DNA of 64,000 nt, taken from Bacillus sp. SLBN-46 (GTDB lineage: Bacteria > Bacillota > Bacilli > Bacillales > Cytobacillaceae). Position 1 is the stretch's first letter; the number at the start of each line of letters is the position of its first letter. The translations under genes and the position numbers were made by a program. The notes below the pieces were generated by a model. It was not told the DNA's origin. It ran no database searches and worked only from the letters and a program-made list of their open reading frames with translations. The stretch covers positions 1,619,001-1,683,000 of the forward strand of contig NZ_JAVIZM010000001.1 in NCBI RefSeq assembly GCF_031453555.1, given 5' to 3'. This document shows, piece after piece, positions 28,147-36,416 of this stretch.

Positions 28147-28326
28147 TTGAAAAAACGTTCAAAACAACAAAACCCTGAGCAAAAAACTCGAAATGGAGTA
28201 AATAATCAAGACGTAGAGCTTGGTCAGGATTTCGATGTGGTTAAACAATCCAAAAAGAAGTACGAAAAAACTGGCGGCCAGCCAGTGAAATCTAAATTCC
28301 ACCAAGAAAAAAATCAATCCTCCTAA
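28147..28326 (+). CDS. Small basic hydrophilic protein, unknown
   Basis: 59 residues, rich in Lys, Gln and Asn (MKKRSKQQNPEQKTRNGVNN...FHQEKNQSS), no hydrophobic segment. TTG start at 28147 with an excellent AAGAGGAGGAG upstream and a terminator just after the stop, so it is very probably expressed with ytzC. The composition recalls minor small acid-soluble spore proteins, but I cannot assign a family. Confidence 0.68.
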   Translation: MKKRSKQQNPEQKTRNGVNNQDVELGQDFDVVKQSKKKYEKTGGQPVKSKFHQEKNQSS

Positions 28327-28331
28327 AAAAA

Positions 28332-28369
28332 TAAGAAGAGGCCGACAAAAAAGTCTGCCTCTTCTTTTC
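28332..28369 (+). terminator. Terminator after the 59-residue gene
   Basis: AAGAAGAGGC / GCCTCTTCTT 10-bp stem plus extra GAC/GTC pairs and TTTTC tail. Confidence 0.88.
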
Positions 28370-28475
28370 GTTAAAAAAGCCCCTTAAACCCCTTCTATCT
28401 AAATTTTTCAACGAAAACACCTTGAAAATAGAAGAAAAATCCCGTTCACACATTAGAAACAACTGGGTTTTGATG

Positions 28476-28491
28476 TGTGATGTAGGTCACA
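28476..28491. promoter_or_regulatory. Fnr/CRP-type box 1
   Basis: TGTGATGTAGGTCACA, a perfect TGTGA-N6-TCACA palindrome, the B. subtilis Fnr consensus. A -10-like TAAGAT lies at 28519-28524, so the box centre is about 45 bp upstream of the predicted transcription start, a class II activator position. Confidence 0.8.
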
Positions 28492-28561
28492 GATTGGGTG
28501 TGTTTAACATGGTTTAAATAAGATATGGATTATAAGTTTCCATTCCAAAACCTCCACTTTC

Positions 28562-28607
28562 TGTTAGGAGACCAAAGAGTTTGAGGACGGTCACCTAACA
28601 ATTTTTC
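28562..28607 (+). terminator. Terminator-like hairpin in the nrf leader
   Basis: TGTTAGGAGACC / GGTCACCTAACA, eleven of twelve bases paired, 15-base loop, then ATTTTTC. It lies downstream of the Fnr-box-1 promoter and upstream of Fnr box 2, so it would end a transcript of roughly 75-85 bases or attenuate the operon. Confidence 0.6.
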
Positions 28608-28617
28608 AAACATACCA

Positions 28618-28633
28618 TGTGAACATGTTCACA
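28618..28633. promoter_or_regulatory. Fnr/CRP-type box 2
   Basis: TGTGAACATGTTCACA, a second perfect TGTGA-N6-TCACA palindrome, 142 bp after box 1 and 44 bp before the first ATG. It may drive a second promoter or modulate the first. Confidence 0.75.
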
Positions 28634-28676
28634 AATTATCCATATTTTTTACCAACCGATCCTGAAAGGAGAAACA

Positions 28677-29498
28677 ATGAAAAAGTATCTATTTTTCCTA
28701 ATTATGTTCTTCGTCTTAATGTTTCCAATGAATGGCTATGCAGAAAATCAAGGTGTTTTAAGCATGGAAGAACTGTCGATACATATCATGCCAGAGTATG
28801 CGTATCACCCAAATGATCAAAAAAAGGACCATGCTCCACTTTTAATCGGCTATCAAGGGACTATGGTAAACAACTCAAAAGTGCCCCAAAAAGGTCAAAT
28901 CGAAATTCCGCTGCCAACTAAGGAGAAGAATTTTCTAATTGGCTACGTGGCAGATTACTCAAGTAATTTAAGCAAGGCGTATGAGATTGAATATGTACTA
29001 GATCGTGAAAAAGGAACCATTTCCTGGACTACAAGTGAAGAAATAGGTCCAAATGAACGATATAAATTCGTCATTGAATTTTTTACGGATAGCTTAATGG
29101 TTAAAAAAGAAAAGAAGTCATTAGCGTATGACTTTAAAAGTTTTGCTGATATTGGACTTCTTAACATTTCCTTTACCCAGCCCGAAAAAGCAAAGAATAT
29201 GAAGCTTACGCCAGCTCCAGAAGAGGATCAGAATCATGCTGCAGGAGATAAGGTATACTCTTATCTTTTCCAAGATGTGAGAGCAGGGGACGAGAAAGAA
29301 TTCAAAATGAAGTATGACCGCATAGAAACGAAACCTACAACAGAACTGAATAATGCAGTAAACATAGCTGAAAAGAAAGAGACGAATAATGCCACACACC
29401 TTGCCATTGGCGCATTTGGTGGAATAAGTGTCCTTTCAGCAGGGATCCTGACCATTCTTTTAAAGAAAAGAAATAGAAAACAATCTACCGGGAATTAA
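28677..29498 (+). CDS. Secreted, C-terminally membrane-anchored protein of the nrf operon, unknown
   Basis: 273 residues: signal peptide (MKKYLFFLIMFFVLMFPMNGYA), an extracellular domain of about 210 residues likely beta-rich, and a C-terminal membrane span (LAIGAFGGISVLSAGILTILL) followed by KKRNRKQ. No CXXCH heme motif. ATG with AAAGGAG upstream. It lies between the Fnr boxes and nrfH and is probably cotranscribed, so a role in nitrite reductase assembly or anchoring is possible, but I do not recognise the family. Confidence 0.8.
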   Translation: MKKYLFFLIMFFVLMFPMNGYAENQGVLSMEELSIHIMPEYAYHPNDQKKDHAPLLIGYQGTMVNNSKVPQKGQIEIPLPTKEKNFLIGYVADYSSNLSKAYEIEYVLDREKGTISWTTSEEIGPNERYKFVIEFFTDSLMVKKEKKSLAYDFKSFADIGLLNISFTQPEKAKNMKLTPAPEEDQNHAAGDKVYSYLFQDVRAGDEKEFKMKYDRIETKPTTELNNAVNIAEKKETNNATHLAIGAFGGISVLSAGILTILLKKRNRKQSTGN

Positions 29499-29558
29499 GG
29501 TACTTAAGTACTTTAATAAATAAAAAAGAGAAAAAAGCATTCTATGGGAGGTGAAGAG

Positions 29559-30071
29559 ATGTTCAAGAAGCTATTAAAAATCAACAAAAAATTTTTATTT
29601 GTAGCCGTACTTCTAATCGGTGTCCTTCTATCACTCACAACAGTAAAGACCATGGCGTATCTGGATTCACCTGGTTTCTGCCAAAACTGTCATACGATGA
29701 AGAATGTTTACACATCGTTCATGGATTCCACTCATGCAGAACTGCAGTGTAATGATTGCCATTTACCACACAAGAGTGAGGTAGGAAAGTTATTTTTTAA
29801 AGGTCGTGCTGGGATGACTCATGTGTATTACAACTCATTAGGAACTGATGATATCCCAAATGTAATTGAAGCCACAGACCGAACAATGAAGGTAATCAAT
29901 GAAAACTGTGTTTCCTGCCACAAGAGTACGATTACCAATGTGTCTCATGATGCGAAGGACAGTTGTGTCTCCTGTCACAAAACAGTACCACACGGGAAAG
30001 GCTTTAAAGATGATCACTATAATAAGCCACCTAAATCAGGAGAATTATTAGAAAATAAGGGAGGATTTTAA
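29559..30071 (+). CDS. nrfH: NrfH, tetraheme quinol dehydrogenase of nitrite reductase
   Basis: NapC/NirT-type membrane cytochrome that passes electrons from menaquinol to NrfA. One N-terminal membrane span, then four CXXCH hemes at residues about 41 (CQNCH), 64 (CNDCH), 117 and 136 (both CVSCH). 170 residues. ATG 29559 is chosen, since GGGAGGTG lies just upstream; the ATG at 29544 overlaps it. Directly followed by nrfA. Confidence 0.93.
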   Translation: MFKKLLKINKKFLFVAVLLIGVLLSLTTVKTMAYLDSPGFCQNCHTMKNVYTSFMDSTHAELQCNDCHLPHKSEVGKLFFKGRAGMTHVYYNSLGTDDIPNVIEATDRTMKVINENCVSCHKSTITNVSHDAKDSCVSCHKTVPHGKGFKDDHYNKPPKSGELLENKGGF

Positions 30072-30073
30072 GA

Positions 30074-31522
30074 ATGGGAAAGTTCCGATATGGGGCATAT
30101 GTTTTCCTGCTAGCATTTGTACTATTGATCACTGGCTGTGGCAATGAGTCTGGTGATAAAACAGCATCCGCTACAGGTAAAAAGACAACAGGCCTCTCAG
30201 CCGATGAAATTAGTAATGAAGCATTCAAAGACTTATTTCCGCTTCAGTACAACAGTTATAAGAAAAATGAAAAGATGGAAGATACAACATACGGCGGTTC
30301 TGTTAAACGCAGTAAATATGATGAAGATAAAGAGCCGTTGCTGCCGATTCTGTTCAATGGTTATGGATTTGCAACCGAGTATAATGAAGAGCGTGGGCAC
30401 ACGTATGCATTAGAAGATATTCGCAGTATTAAACGAATTACTGACAAATCTGTTGGTTCTTGTTATACATGTAAATCAACGGCCGTTCCAAAAATGATTG
30501 AGGAAATGGGCGACAGCTACTGGGGGGCCAACTTTAACAAGGATATTTGGCCAAAGGGTGAAGCGATGGGCCACTCTCCAATTGGCTGCTCTGATTGCCA
30601 TGACCCAAAAACGATGGATTTGCGAGTGACACGTCCTAGCTTTTATAAAGCTTTAGAAGCTAAGGGAGTAGATGTATCCAAACCAACGAAAAATGATATG
30701 CGCAGTTATGTTTGTGGACAATGTCATGTGGAGTACTACTTTGCATCAAAGAATAGTGAAGTAACCTTCCCTTGGACAAAAGGCTTTAAACCGGAAGAAA
30801 TGTATGAATACTATAATACGATTGCAAAAGAAAACGGTTTTGAGAAGGATTGGGTAAGTAATATTTCTGGTACTCCTATGTTAAAAGCACAACATCCTGA
30901 ATATGAAACGCACTCATCCGGTACACATGGTAAAGCTAATGTTTCCTGTGCAGATTGCCACATGCCGTATGAACGCGTCGATGGAAAAAGAAAGATTACA
31001 TCACACTGGTGGACTTCTCCACTTAAAACGATGCAAACCTCTTGCGGCCAGTGCCACGGCGACCGTGATTTAGACAAATTAAAGGATCGTGTCCTTGAAA
31101 TTCAAGAGGCAAACGTCAGTGCATTACACGAAGCACAGGACGTTTCAACGACCTCTCATTATTATGTAAACAAAATGATTACTTCTGGTGTAAGCCAAGA
31201 GAAAATTAAACAAGCACAGGAATTTGTACGGAAGGGACAGTGGTACTGGGATATTATTGCAGCTGAAAACTCTGCAGGCTTCCATAATCCACAAGGGTCC
31301 ATGGATTCATTACGAATCTCTATTGAGCAGTCTAATAAAGCCATCCGCTTAGCTACTGAAGAACTTGTGAAAAAAGGCGTTAACATGGATGAACTGGATA
31401 AGGAAATTGAAAAAGTGAAAAATGCAGTCCTGGATGAAAAGGTAAATGAGAAGAAAAAAGATAAGGCAGTAAATAGTTATTTCCCTGCCCAAGCACCTGT
31501 TGTACCGCCTGTAAAAAAATAG
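30074..31522 (+). CDS. nrfA: NrfA, pentaheme cytochrome c nitrite reductase (ammonia-forming)
   Basis: Reduces nitrite to ammonium with six electrons. The active-site heme has the NrfA-specific CXXCK (CYTCK at residue 130), followed by four CXXCH hemes at about residues 172, 214, 292 and 324. Catalytic context VCGQCHVEYYF and the distal KAQHPEYETHSSGTHG are present. N-terminal signal with lipobox ITGC (Cys22), so it is likely a lipoprotein on the outer face. 482 residues. ATG two bases after nrfH. Its presence marks nitrate/nitrite ammonification. Confidence 0.96.
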   Translation: MGKFRYGAYVFLLAFVLLITGCGNESGDKTASATGKKTTGLSADEISNEAFKDLFPLQYNSYKKNEKMEDTTYGGSVKRSKYDEDKEPLLPILFNGYGFATEYNEERGHTYALEDIRSIKRITDKSVGSCYTCKSTAVPKMIEEMGDSYWGANFNKDIWPKGEAMGHSPIGCSDCHDPKTMDLRVTRPSFYKALEAKGVDVSKPTKNDMRSYVCGQCHVEYYFASKNSEVTFPWTKGFKPEEMYEYYNTIAKENGFEKDWVSNISGTPMLKAQHPEYETHSSGTHGKANVSCADCHMPYERVDGKRKITSHWWTSPLKTMQTSCGQCHGDRDLDKLKDRVLEIQEANVSALHEAQDVSTTSHYYVNKMITSGVSQEKIKQAQEFVRKGQWYWDIIAAENSAGFHNPQGSMDSLRISIEQSNKAIRLATEELVKKGVNMDELDKEIEKVKNAVLDEKVNEKKKDKAVNSYFPAQAPVVPPVKK

Positions 31523-31596
31523 ACTCCTTCCATTAATCATCTTATTCGTCCCGCCAAGAAGGAATAAGAATGGAAAGAGCCTTAGGTAACGTTGTA

Positions 31597-31631
31597 GAAA
31601 ACACTGTTTCTTCGTGAGAAACAGTGTTTTC
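31597..31631. terminator. Strong terminator after nrfA
   Basis: 14-bp perfect stem GAAAACACTGTTTC / GAAACAGTGTTTTC with a six-to-seven-base loop and a T-rich tail. Confidence 0.85.
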
Positions 31632-31690
31632 TTGCGTTTATTTTGACAAAATAATTGAGGCGTGTCAATTTTAGAATTCTAATATATAGG

Positions 31691-31811
31691 TCGGCGGAAT
31701 AAACTGCAAAGTTGGCGGAATTCCATTCGAAGTTGGCGGAATAAACTGCAAAGTTGGCGGAATAAATCGCAAAGGTTGCGGAATAAACCTATAACTTGGC
31801 GGAAATCCTCT
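31691..31811. repeat. 21-bp tandem repeat, six units
   Basis: The core GGCGGAA (one unit TGCGGAA) recurs at 31693, 31714, 31735, 31756, 31777 and 31798, an exact 21-base period. The best unit is GGCGGAATAAACTGCAAAGT plus T. Each unit carries an in-frame stop in some frame, so it is not a coding repeat. No spacers, so it is not CRISPR. Confidence 0.85.
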
Positions 31812-31949
31812 AAGTTCAGTGGCTTTAATAGAAATCCAGCGAACATTTACCCGAAGCTGGCAATGAAAAATAATTGCACTTCCTCCGAAAAAGGAATAAT
31901 ATATTTATTTGGGAATTGAAATTATAGCTAATTGTAAAGGAGCGTTTTC

Positions 31950-33143
31950 ATGCCACGTGCCTTATGGCTCTTAATCATCGGGATGGCAGTGAATGTAACA
32001 GGCTCTTCTTTTTTATGGCCTTTAAATACAATCTATATTCACGATCATTTAGGTAAATCATTATCCGTTGCTGGTGTTGTCTTGATGCTGAACTCGGCAG
32101 CCAGTGTCATCGGAAACCTTTATGGCGGCAGTCTATTTGACAAAATAGGCGGCTATAAATCTATCATTTTGGGAATTGGTATTACGCTCGCTGCGCTGAT
32201 AGGCCTGACGTTTTGGCATGGCTGGCCAGCATACATTGTGTTTTTAACCATCATTGGCTTTGGTTCTGGAGTTGTCTTTCCAGCGATGTATGCGATGGCG
32301 GGAACAGTATGGGTAGAAGGTGGCCGCAAAGCCTTTAACGCCATATATGTGGCGCAAAACCTGGGTGTAGCAGTTGGAGCAGCCCTTGGAGGGATTGTGG
32401 CAGATTATTCTTTCCAGCTCATCTTCCTTGCTAATACTATCATGTATATCATTTTTCTTCTCATTGCTGTGTTTGGATATAAAGGAATCTCAACAGCATC
32501 TGCTAAGCCAATAACAAGTGACACAGATAGACCAGTTGTAAAAAACACAAATAATTTGCAAGCATTGTTAATCCTATGCATAGGGTACTTACTTTGCTGG
32601 GTTGCATACGTTCAGTGGTCAACAACGATTTCTTCTTATACACAGGAAATCAACATTTCGTTAAGCCAATATAGCTTGTTATGGACAATAAATGGTGCCA
32701 TTATTGTTTTAGGGCAGCCGCTCTTAAATGGAGTATTGAAGCGACTATCATCCTCACTGAAGCTTCAAATGCTTATCGGGATTGGTATTTTTATCGTTTC
32801 GTTTATTGTTGCTGGAAAGGCAAATGCCTTTTCTGGACTTTTAGTTGCGATGATTATCTTAACAATCGGAGAAATGTTTATTTGGCCTGCTGTACCGACA
32901 GTTGCCTTTAACCTTGCACCTAAAGGACGCGAAGGCTTCTACCAAGGAATCGTCAACAGCACTGCCACCGGTGGAAGGATGATCGGTCCTCTGCTTGGAG
33001 GAATAATCGTAGATGTGTACAATATCTCAGCCCTATTTATCGTCCTTATAGGACTATTCATCATCGCAATCGTAACCACTTTAATCTATGACCGCACTTT
33101 AAAAACAAAAATGGTGTCAGGCACCATTCGTGGACAAATGTAG
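31950..33143 (+). CDS. MFS transporter (multidrug-type)
   Basis: 397 residues, twelve membrane spans in two six-helix halves. Motif A-like GGSLFDKIGGYKS between helices 2 and 3 and a central loop near residue 195. Resembles drug:H+ antiporters such as B. subtilis YttB, which also lies near leuS. Substrate unknown. ATG with AAAGGAGCG upstream. Confidence 0.85.
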   Translation: MPRALWLLIIGMAVNVTGSSFLWPLNTIYIHDHLGKSLSVAGVVLMLNSAASVIGNLYGGSLFDKIGGYKSIILGIGITLAALIGLTFWHGWPAYIVFLTIIGFGSGVVFPAMYAMAGTVWVEGGRKAFNAIYVAQNLGVAVGAALGGIVADYSFQLIFLANTIMYIIFLLIAVFGYKGISTASAKPITSDTDRPVVKNTNNLQALLILCIGYLLCWVAYVQWSTTISSYTQEINISLSQYSLLWTINGAIIVLGQPLLNGVLKRLSSSLKLQMLIGIGIFIVSFIVAGKANAFSGLLVAMIILTIGEMFIWPAVPTVAFNLAPKGREGFYQGIVNSTATGGRMIGPLLGGIIVDVYNISALFIVLIGLFIIAIVTTLIYDRTLKTKMVSGTIRGQM

Positions 33144-33170
33144 GGGTTTGTCCATTCCAAGTGGACAGTG

Positions 33171-33201
33171 AGACAAAGGACCAATTTTCCTTTGTCTTTT
33201 G
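33171..33201 (+). terminator. Terminator after the MFS gene
   Basis: AGACAAAGGA / TCCTTTGTCT stem with a seven-base loop, then TTTGTGTTTTT. Confidence 0.8.
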
Positions 33202-33262
33202 TGTTTTTATAGAGGTTTAAAGCTTTGGAGTTTGGTCAATTCTGAAATTAGGCTATGTTTAC

Positions 33263-33291
33263 TTGCATACTTATGATAAATTTAATACAAT
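33263..33291 (+). promoter_or_regulatory. Sigma-A promoter of leuS
   Basis: TTGCAT at 33263, 17-base spacer, TACAAT at 33286; start expected near 33298, just upstream of the T-box stem I. Confidence 0.75.
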
Positions 33292-33310
33292 AACCGTAAT
33301 ACTTTATATT

Positions 33311-33552
33311 GAAAAGACAGTGACTAGGAGTAGTAGTGGTCCATACCCGTACGAAGAGAGTTGACGGCTGGTGAAAGTCAACCGGGTACATCATGAACTC
33401 GCCTTTGAGTTGCAAACATGAAGGAACAGTAATGTTTGCCGTATTCCGCGTTAAGGATGAATGAAGTGAGTGCATAAGCACTAATGTGGGTGGTACCGCG
33501 GGAAGATACATACAATCCTCTCGTCCCTTTTGGGATGAGGGGATTTTTTTAT
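33311..33552 (+). ncRNA. T-box leader, leucine (leuS)
   Basis: Stem I begins GAAAAGACAGTGACTAGGAG; an AG-bulge region and GGCTGGTGAAAGTCAACCGGG follow. The specifier in ATGAACTCGCC is CTC (33398-33400), a leucine codon. The T-box core GTGGGTGGTACCGCGGG at about 33487-33502 includes TGGT, able to pair with the ACCA end of uncharged tRNA. A terminator (TCCTCTCGTCCC / GGGATGAGGGGA, T7) at about 33512-33552 ends it. Uncharged tRNA-Leu would permit leuS expression. Confidence 0.95.
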
Positions 33553-33574
33553 TTTTATCTAGGAGGAAACAGAC

Positions 33575-35995
33575 ATGAGTTTCGATCATCAACAAATCGA
33601 AAAGAAATGGCAAAAGAAATGGGAAACTGAAAAAACATTTAAAACAAGTGAAGAGTATGATAAACGCAAATTCTATGCGTTAGATATGTTTCCATATCCA
33701 TCAGGTGCTGGCCTACACGTTGGACACCCTGAAGGTTACACAGCAACCGATATTCTTTCACGCTTAAAGCGTATGCAAGGCTATAATGTCCTTCACCCAA
33801 TGGGCTGGGATGCATTCGGTCTTCCGGCAGAACAATATGCATTGGATACGGGGAACGATCCAGCCGAGTTTACGACAAAAAATATCGATACCTTCCGCAG
33901 ACAAATCAAAGCATTAGGATTCTCCTATGATTGGGATCGTGAAGTGAATACGACTGACCCTGAATACTATAAATGGACACAATGGATTTTCTTAAAGCTT
34001 TACGAAAAAGGCTTAGCCTATATTGATGAAGTAGCCGTAAACTGGTGTCCTGCACTTGGAACCGTCTTGGCTAACGAAGAAGTCATCGATGGTAAGAGTG
34101 AACGTGGTGGTCATCCAGTAGAGCGCCGCCCAATGAAGCAGTGGATGTTAAAAATCACCGCTTACGGTGACCGCTTATTAGAAGATCTTGAAGAACTTGA
34201 TTGGCCTGAAAGCTTAAAAGAAATGCAACGCAACTGGATCGGACGTTCAGAAGGCGCTGAAGTAAACTTCCAAATTGACGGACACGACGAAACGTTTACT
34301 GTATTCACCACTCGTCCAGATACTTTATTCGGTGCAACCTACGCGGTTCTGGCTCCAGAGCATTCCTTTGTTGATAAAATTACAACAGCAGAACAGCGTG
34401 CAGCAGTGGATGCATACTTAGATAAGGTGAAAACGAAAAGTGACCTTGAGCGTACAGACCTTGCGAAGGAAAAAACGGGTGTCTTCACTGGTGCCTATGC
34501 CATCAACCCAGCGAATGGTGAAAAAATGCCTATCTGGATTGCTGATTATGTATTAGTAAGCTATGGAACAGGTGCGATCATGGCAGTCCCTGCACATGAC
34601 GAGCGTGATTTTGAATTCGCGAAGGAATTCAATTTAACAATTAAGCCAGTAGTTGCAGGCGGCGATGTGGAGAAAGAAGCCTATACGGGTGACGGTGAAC
34701 ACATCAATTCTGAGTTCTTAAATGGTTTAAACAAAGAAGAAGCCATTTCTCAAATGATTGCTTGGTTAGAAGAAAAGGGAATTGGTACAAAGAAGGTAAC
34801 CTTCCGTTTACGCGATTGGTTATTCAGCCGTCAGCGTTATTGGGGTGAGCCGATTCCAATTATCCACTGGGAAGATGGTACAATGTCTGCTGTTCCGGAA
34901 GAACAGCTTCCATTGACATTACCAAAAACAACAGATATCAAACCATCTGGTACTGGAGAATCTCCATTAGCCAATATTGAGGATTGGGTAAATGTGGTTG
35001 ATCCTGAAACAGGTAAAAAAGGCCGCCGCGAAACAAATACCATGCCACAATGGGCAGGCAGCTGCTGGTATTACTTACGTTATATTGATCCGAAAAATGA
35101 TCAGGCACTAGCTTCCCAAGAGAAGTTAAACCACTGGCTTCCTGTTGATATCTATATTGGTGGTGCCGAACATGCTGTACTTCACTTGCTTTATGCGCGC
35201 TTCTGGCATAAGTTCTTGTATGATATCGGAGTCGTACCAACAAAAGAACCATTCCAAAAGCTATTTAACCAAGGAATGATTTTAGGCGAAAACAATGAAA
35301 AAATGAGTAAATCAAAAGGAAATGTTGTGAATCCGGATGATATTGTAAGCAGCCATGGTGCTGATACACTTCGCTTATATGAAATGTTTATGGGACCACT
35401 TGATGCATCGATTGCGTGGTCAACGAATGGTTTAGACGGATCACGTCGTTTCCTTGACCGGATTTGGCGTTTGATGGTAGAAGAAAATGGAGTGTTAAAT
35501 CCAAAAATCCAGCCAAATGAAGAAGCATCTAATTTGGAAAAAGTGTATCATCAGACAGTGAAAAAGGTAACTGAGGATTACGAGGGCTTACGTTTCAATA
35601 CGGCTATTTCTCAAATGATGGTATTCATCAATGAAGCCTACAAAGCAACTGTGCTTCCAAAAGATTATATGGAAGGCTTTGTTAAAATGTTATCACCGGT
35701 TGCTCCACATATCGCGGAAGAGCTTTGGGAAAAGCTTGGTCATAGCGGCGGAACTATTTCTTATGAAGCATGGCCAGCCTATGATGAAGCGAAGTTAGTA
35801 GATAACGAAGTGGAAATTGTCATCCAGGTAAATGGTAAGGTAAAAACAAAGCTTATGGTACCAACTGATGCAAGTAAGGAAGCGTTGGAAGGAATTGCAA
35901 TGGAAGATGATCGAGTGAAAGAACAAATCGAAGGAAAAACCATTCGCAAGGTGATTACCGTTCCGGGTAAACTTGTAAACATTGTAGCAAACTAA
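33575..35995 (+). CDS. leuS: LeuS, leucyl-tRNA synthetase
   Basis: Class I synthetase, 806 residues. HIGH-type motif [13 protein letters not shown] near residue 45, CP1 editing domain with [11 protein letters not shown] near residue 248, and KMSKSKGNV near residue 577. ATG with AGGAGGAAA upstream, right after the T-box terminator. Confidence 0.98.
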   Translation: MSFDHQQIEKKWQKKWETEKTFKTSEEYDKRKFYALDMFPYPSGAGLHVGHPEGYTATDILSRLKRMQGYNVLHPMGWDAFGLPAEQYALDTGNDPAEFTTKNIDTFRRQIKALGFSYDWDREVNTTDPEYYKWTQWIFLKLYEKGLAYIDEVAVNWCPALGTVLANEEVIDGKSERGGHPVERRPMKQWMLKITAYGDRLLEDLEELDWPESLKEMQRNWIGRSEGAEVNFQIDGHDETFTVFTTRPDTLFGATYAVLAPEHSFVDKITTAEQRAAVDAYLDKVKTKSDLERTDLAKEKTGVFTGAYAINPANGEKMPIWIADYVLVSYGTGAIMAVPAHDERDFEFAKEFNLTIKPVVAGGDVEKEAYTGDGEHINSEFLNGLNKEEAISQMIAWLEEKGIGTKKVTFRLRDWLFSRQRYWGEPIPIIHWEDGTMSAVPEEQLPLTLPKTTDIKPSGTGESPLANIEDWVNVVDPETGKKGRRETNTMPQWAGSCWYYLRYIDPKNDQALASQEKLNHWLPVDIYIGGAEHAVLHLLYARFWHKFLYDIGVVPTKEPFQKLFNQGMILGENNEKMSKSKGNVVNPDDIVSSHGADTLRLYEMFMGPLDASIAWSTNGLDGSRRFLDRIWRLMVEENGVLNPKIQPNEEASNLEKVYHQTVKKVTEDYEGLRFNTAISQMMVFINEAYKATVLPKDYMEGFVKMLSPVAPHIAEELWEKLGHSGGTISYEAWPAYDEAKLVDNEVEIVIQVNGKVKTKLMVPTDASKEALEGIAMEDDRVKEQIEGKTIRKVITVPGKLVNIVAN

Positions 35996-36002
35996 ATTAA
36001 AT

Positions 36003-36042
36003 AAAGAGGCTGCCTTAAAAGCCACAGGGGGTAAGCCTCTTT
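36003..36042 (+). terminator. Terminator after leuS
   Basis: AAAGAGGCT / AGCCTCTTT with a long loop; ends leuS before the rhodanese gene. Confidence 0.7.
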
Positions 36043-36066
36043 ACTCTTAAAAAGGGGATGGATTTC

Positions 36067-36375
36067 ATGGAAGAAATTAAAATTATTACACCTGAAGAAT
36101 TACAGAAAAAGCTTGAAGCGGGAGAAAAGCTTGAGCTTGTGGATGTAAGGGAAGATGAGGAAGTAGCAGAAGGGATGATCCATGGCGCTAAGCATATTCG
36201 TATGGGCGATATTCCTGCAAACCTTGATTACTTTGATAAGGATAAAGAATATATTATGATTTGCCGCTCCAGCAGAAGAAGTGAAAATGTATGCTACTAC
36301 CTACAAGAACAAGGCTACAAAGTCCGTAATATGATTGGCGGCATGCTTAATTGGACAGGTGAAACAAAGAAATAA
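36067..36375 (+). CDS. Rhodanese-like domain protein (YtwF type)
   Basis: 102-residue single rhodanese domain: LVDVREDEEVAEGMIHGAKHIRMGDIP and active-site loop CRSSRRS (Cys near residue 69) as in sulfurtransferases. Start ATG 36067 with AAAGGGGA upstream, rather than ATG 36058 which overlaps it. Likely persulfide carrier; partner unknown. Confidence 0.87.
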   Translation: MEEIKIITPEELQKKLEAGEKLELVDVREDEEVAEGMIHGAKHIRMGDIPANLDYFDKDKEYIMICRSSRRSENVCYYLQEQGYKVRNMIGGMLNWTGETKK

Positions 36376-36413
36376 TCAAAAAACCGATTCTTCCTTTAAG
36401 AATCGGTTTTTTG
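36376..36413. terminator. Bidirectional terminator rhodanese / ferric reductase gene
   Basis: TCAAAAAACCGATTCT / AGAATCGGTTTTTTGA, 16-bp perfect stem with a seven-base loop. Confidence 0.92.
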
Positions 36414-36416
36414 ATT

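Larger units (their letters stand above)
28327..28676. other. Regulatory region upstream of the nrf operon
   Basis: Contains the terminator of the previous gene, two CCCCTT motifs at about 28379-28396, a first perfect Fnr-type box, a promoter-like AT-rich stretch (TAAGAT near 28519), a terminator-like hairpin at 28562-28607, a second perfect Fnr-type box, and the ribosome site AAAGGAG of the first nrf-operon gene. No protein gene is seen here. Confidence 0.7.
31523..31949. other. Intergenic region between nrfA and an MFS gene
   Basis: Holds a CTTATTC/GAATAAG hairpin right after nrfA, a strong terminator, a 21-bp tandem repeat, and the promoter area of the MFS gene (ribosome site AAAGGAGCG). 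No open frame is convincing. Confidence 0.7.
33144..33574. other. Non-coding region between MFS gene and leuS
   Basis: Contains the MFS terminator, the leuS promoter, and the Leu T-box leader; nothing else is needed to explain it. Confidence 0.85.

Noticed and set aside
28379..28396. CCCCTT motifs considered as part of a RoxS/RsaE-like sRNA
   Set aside because: They lie upstream of the first Fnr box and outside any promoter-terminator unit I can define, and the rest does not resemble RoxS.
31691..31811. Repeat array considered as CRISPR
   Set aside because: Units are contiguous 21-mers with no unique spacers of uniform size and no cas genes nearby.
33248..33613. 121-codon minus-strand frame over the leuS leader
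   Set aside because: Antisense to the T-box RNA and the leuS start; no ribosome site.
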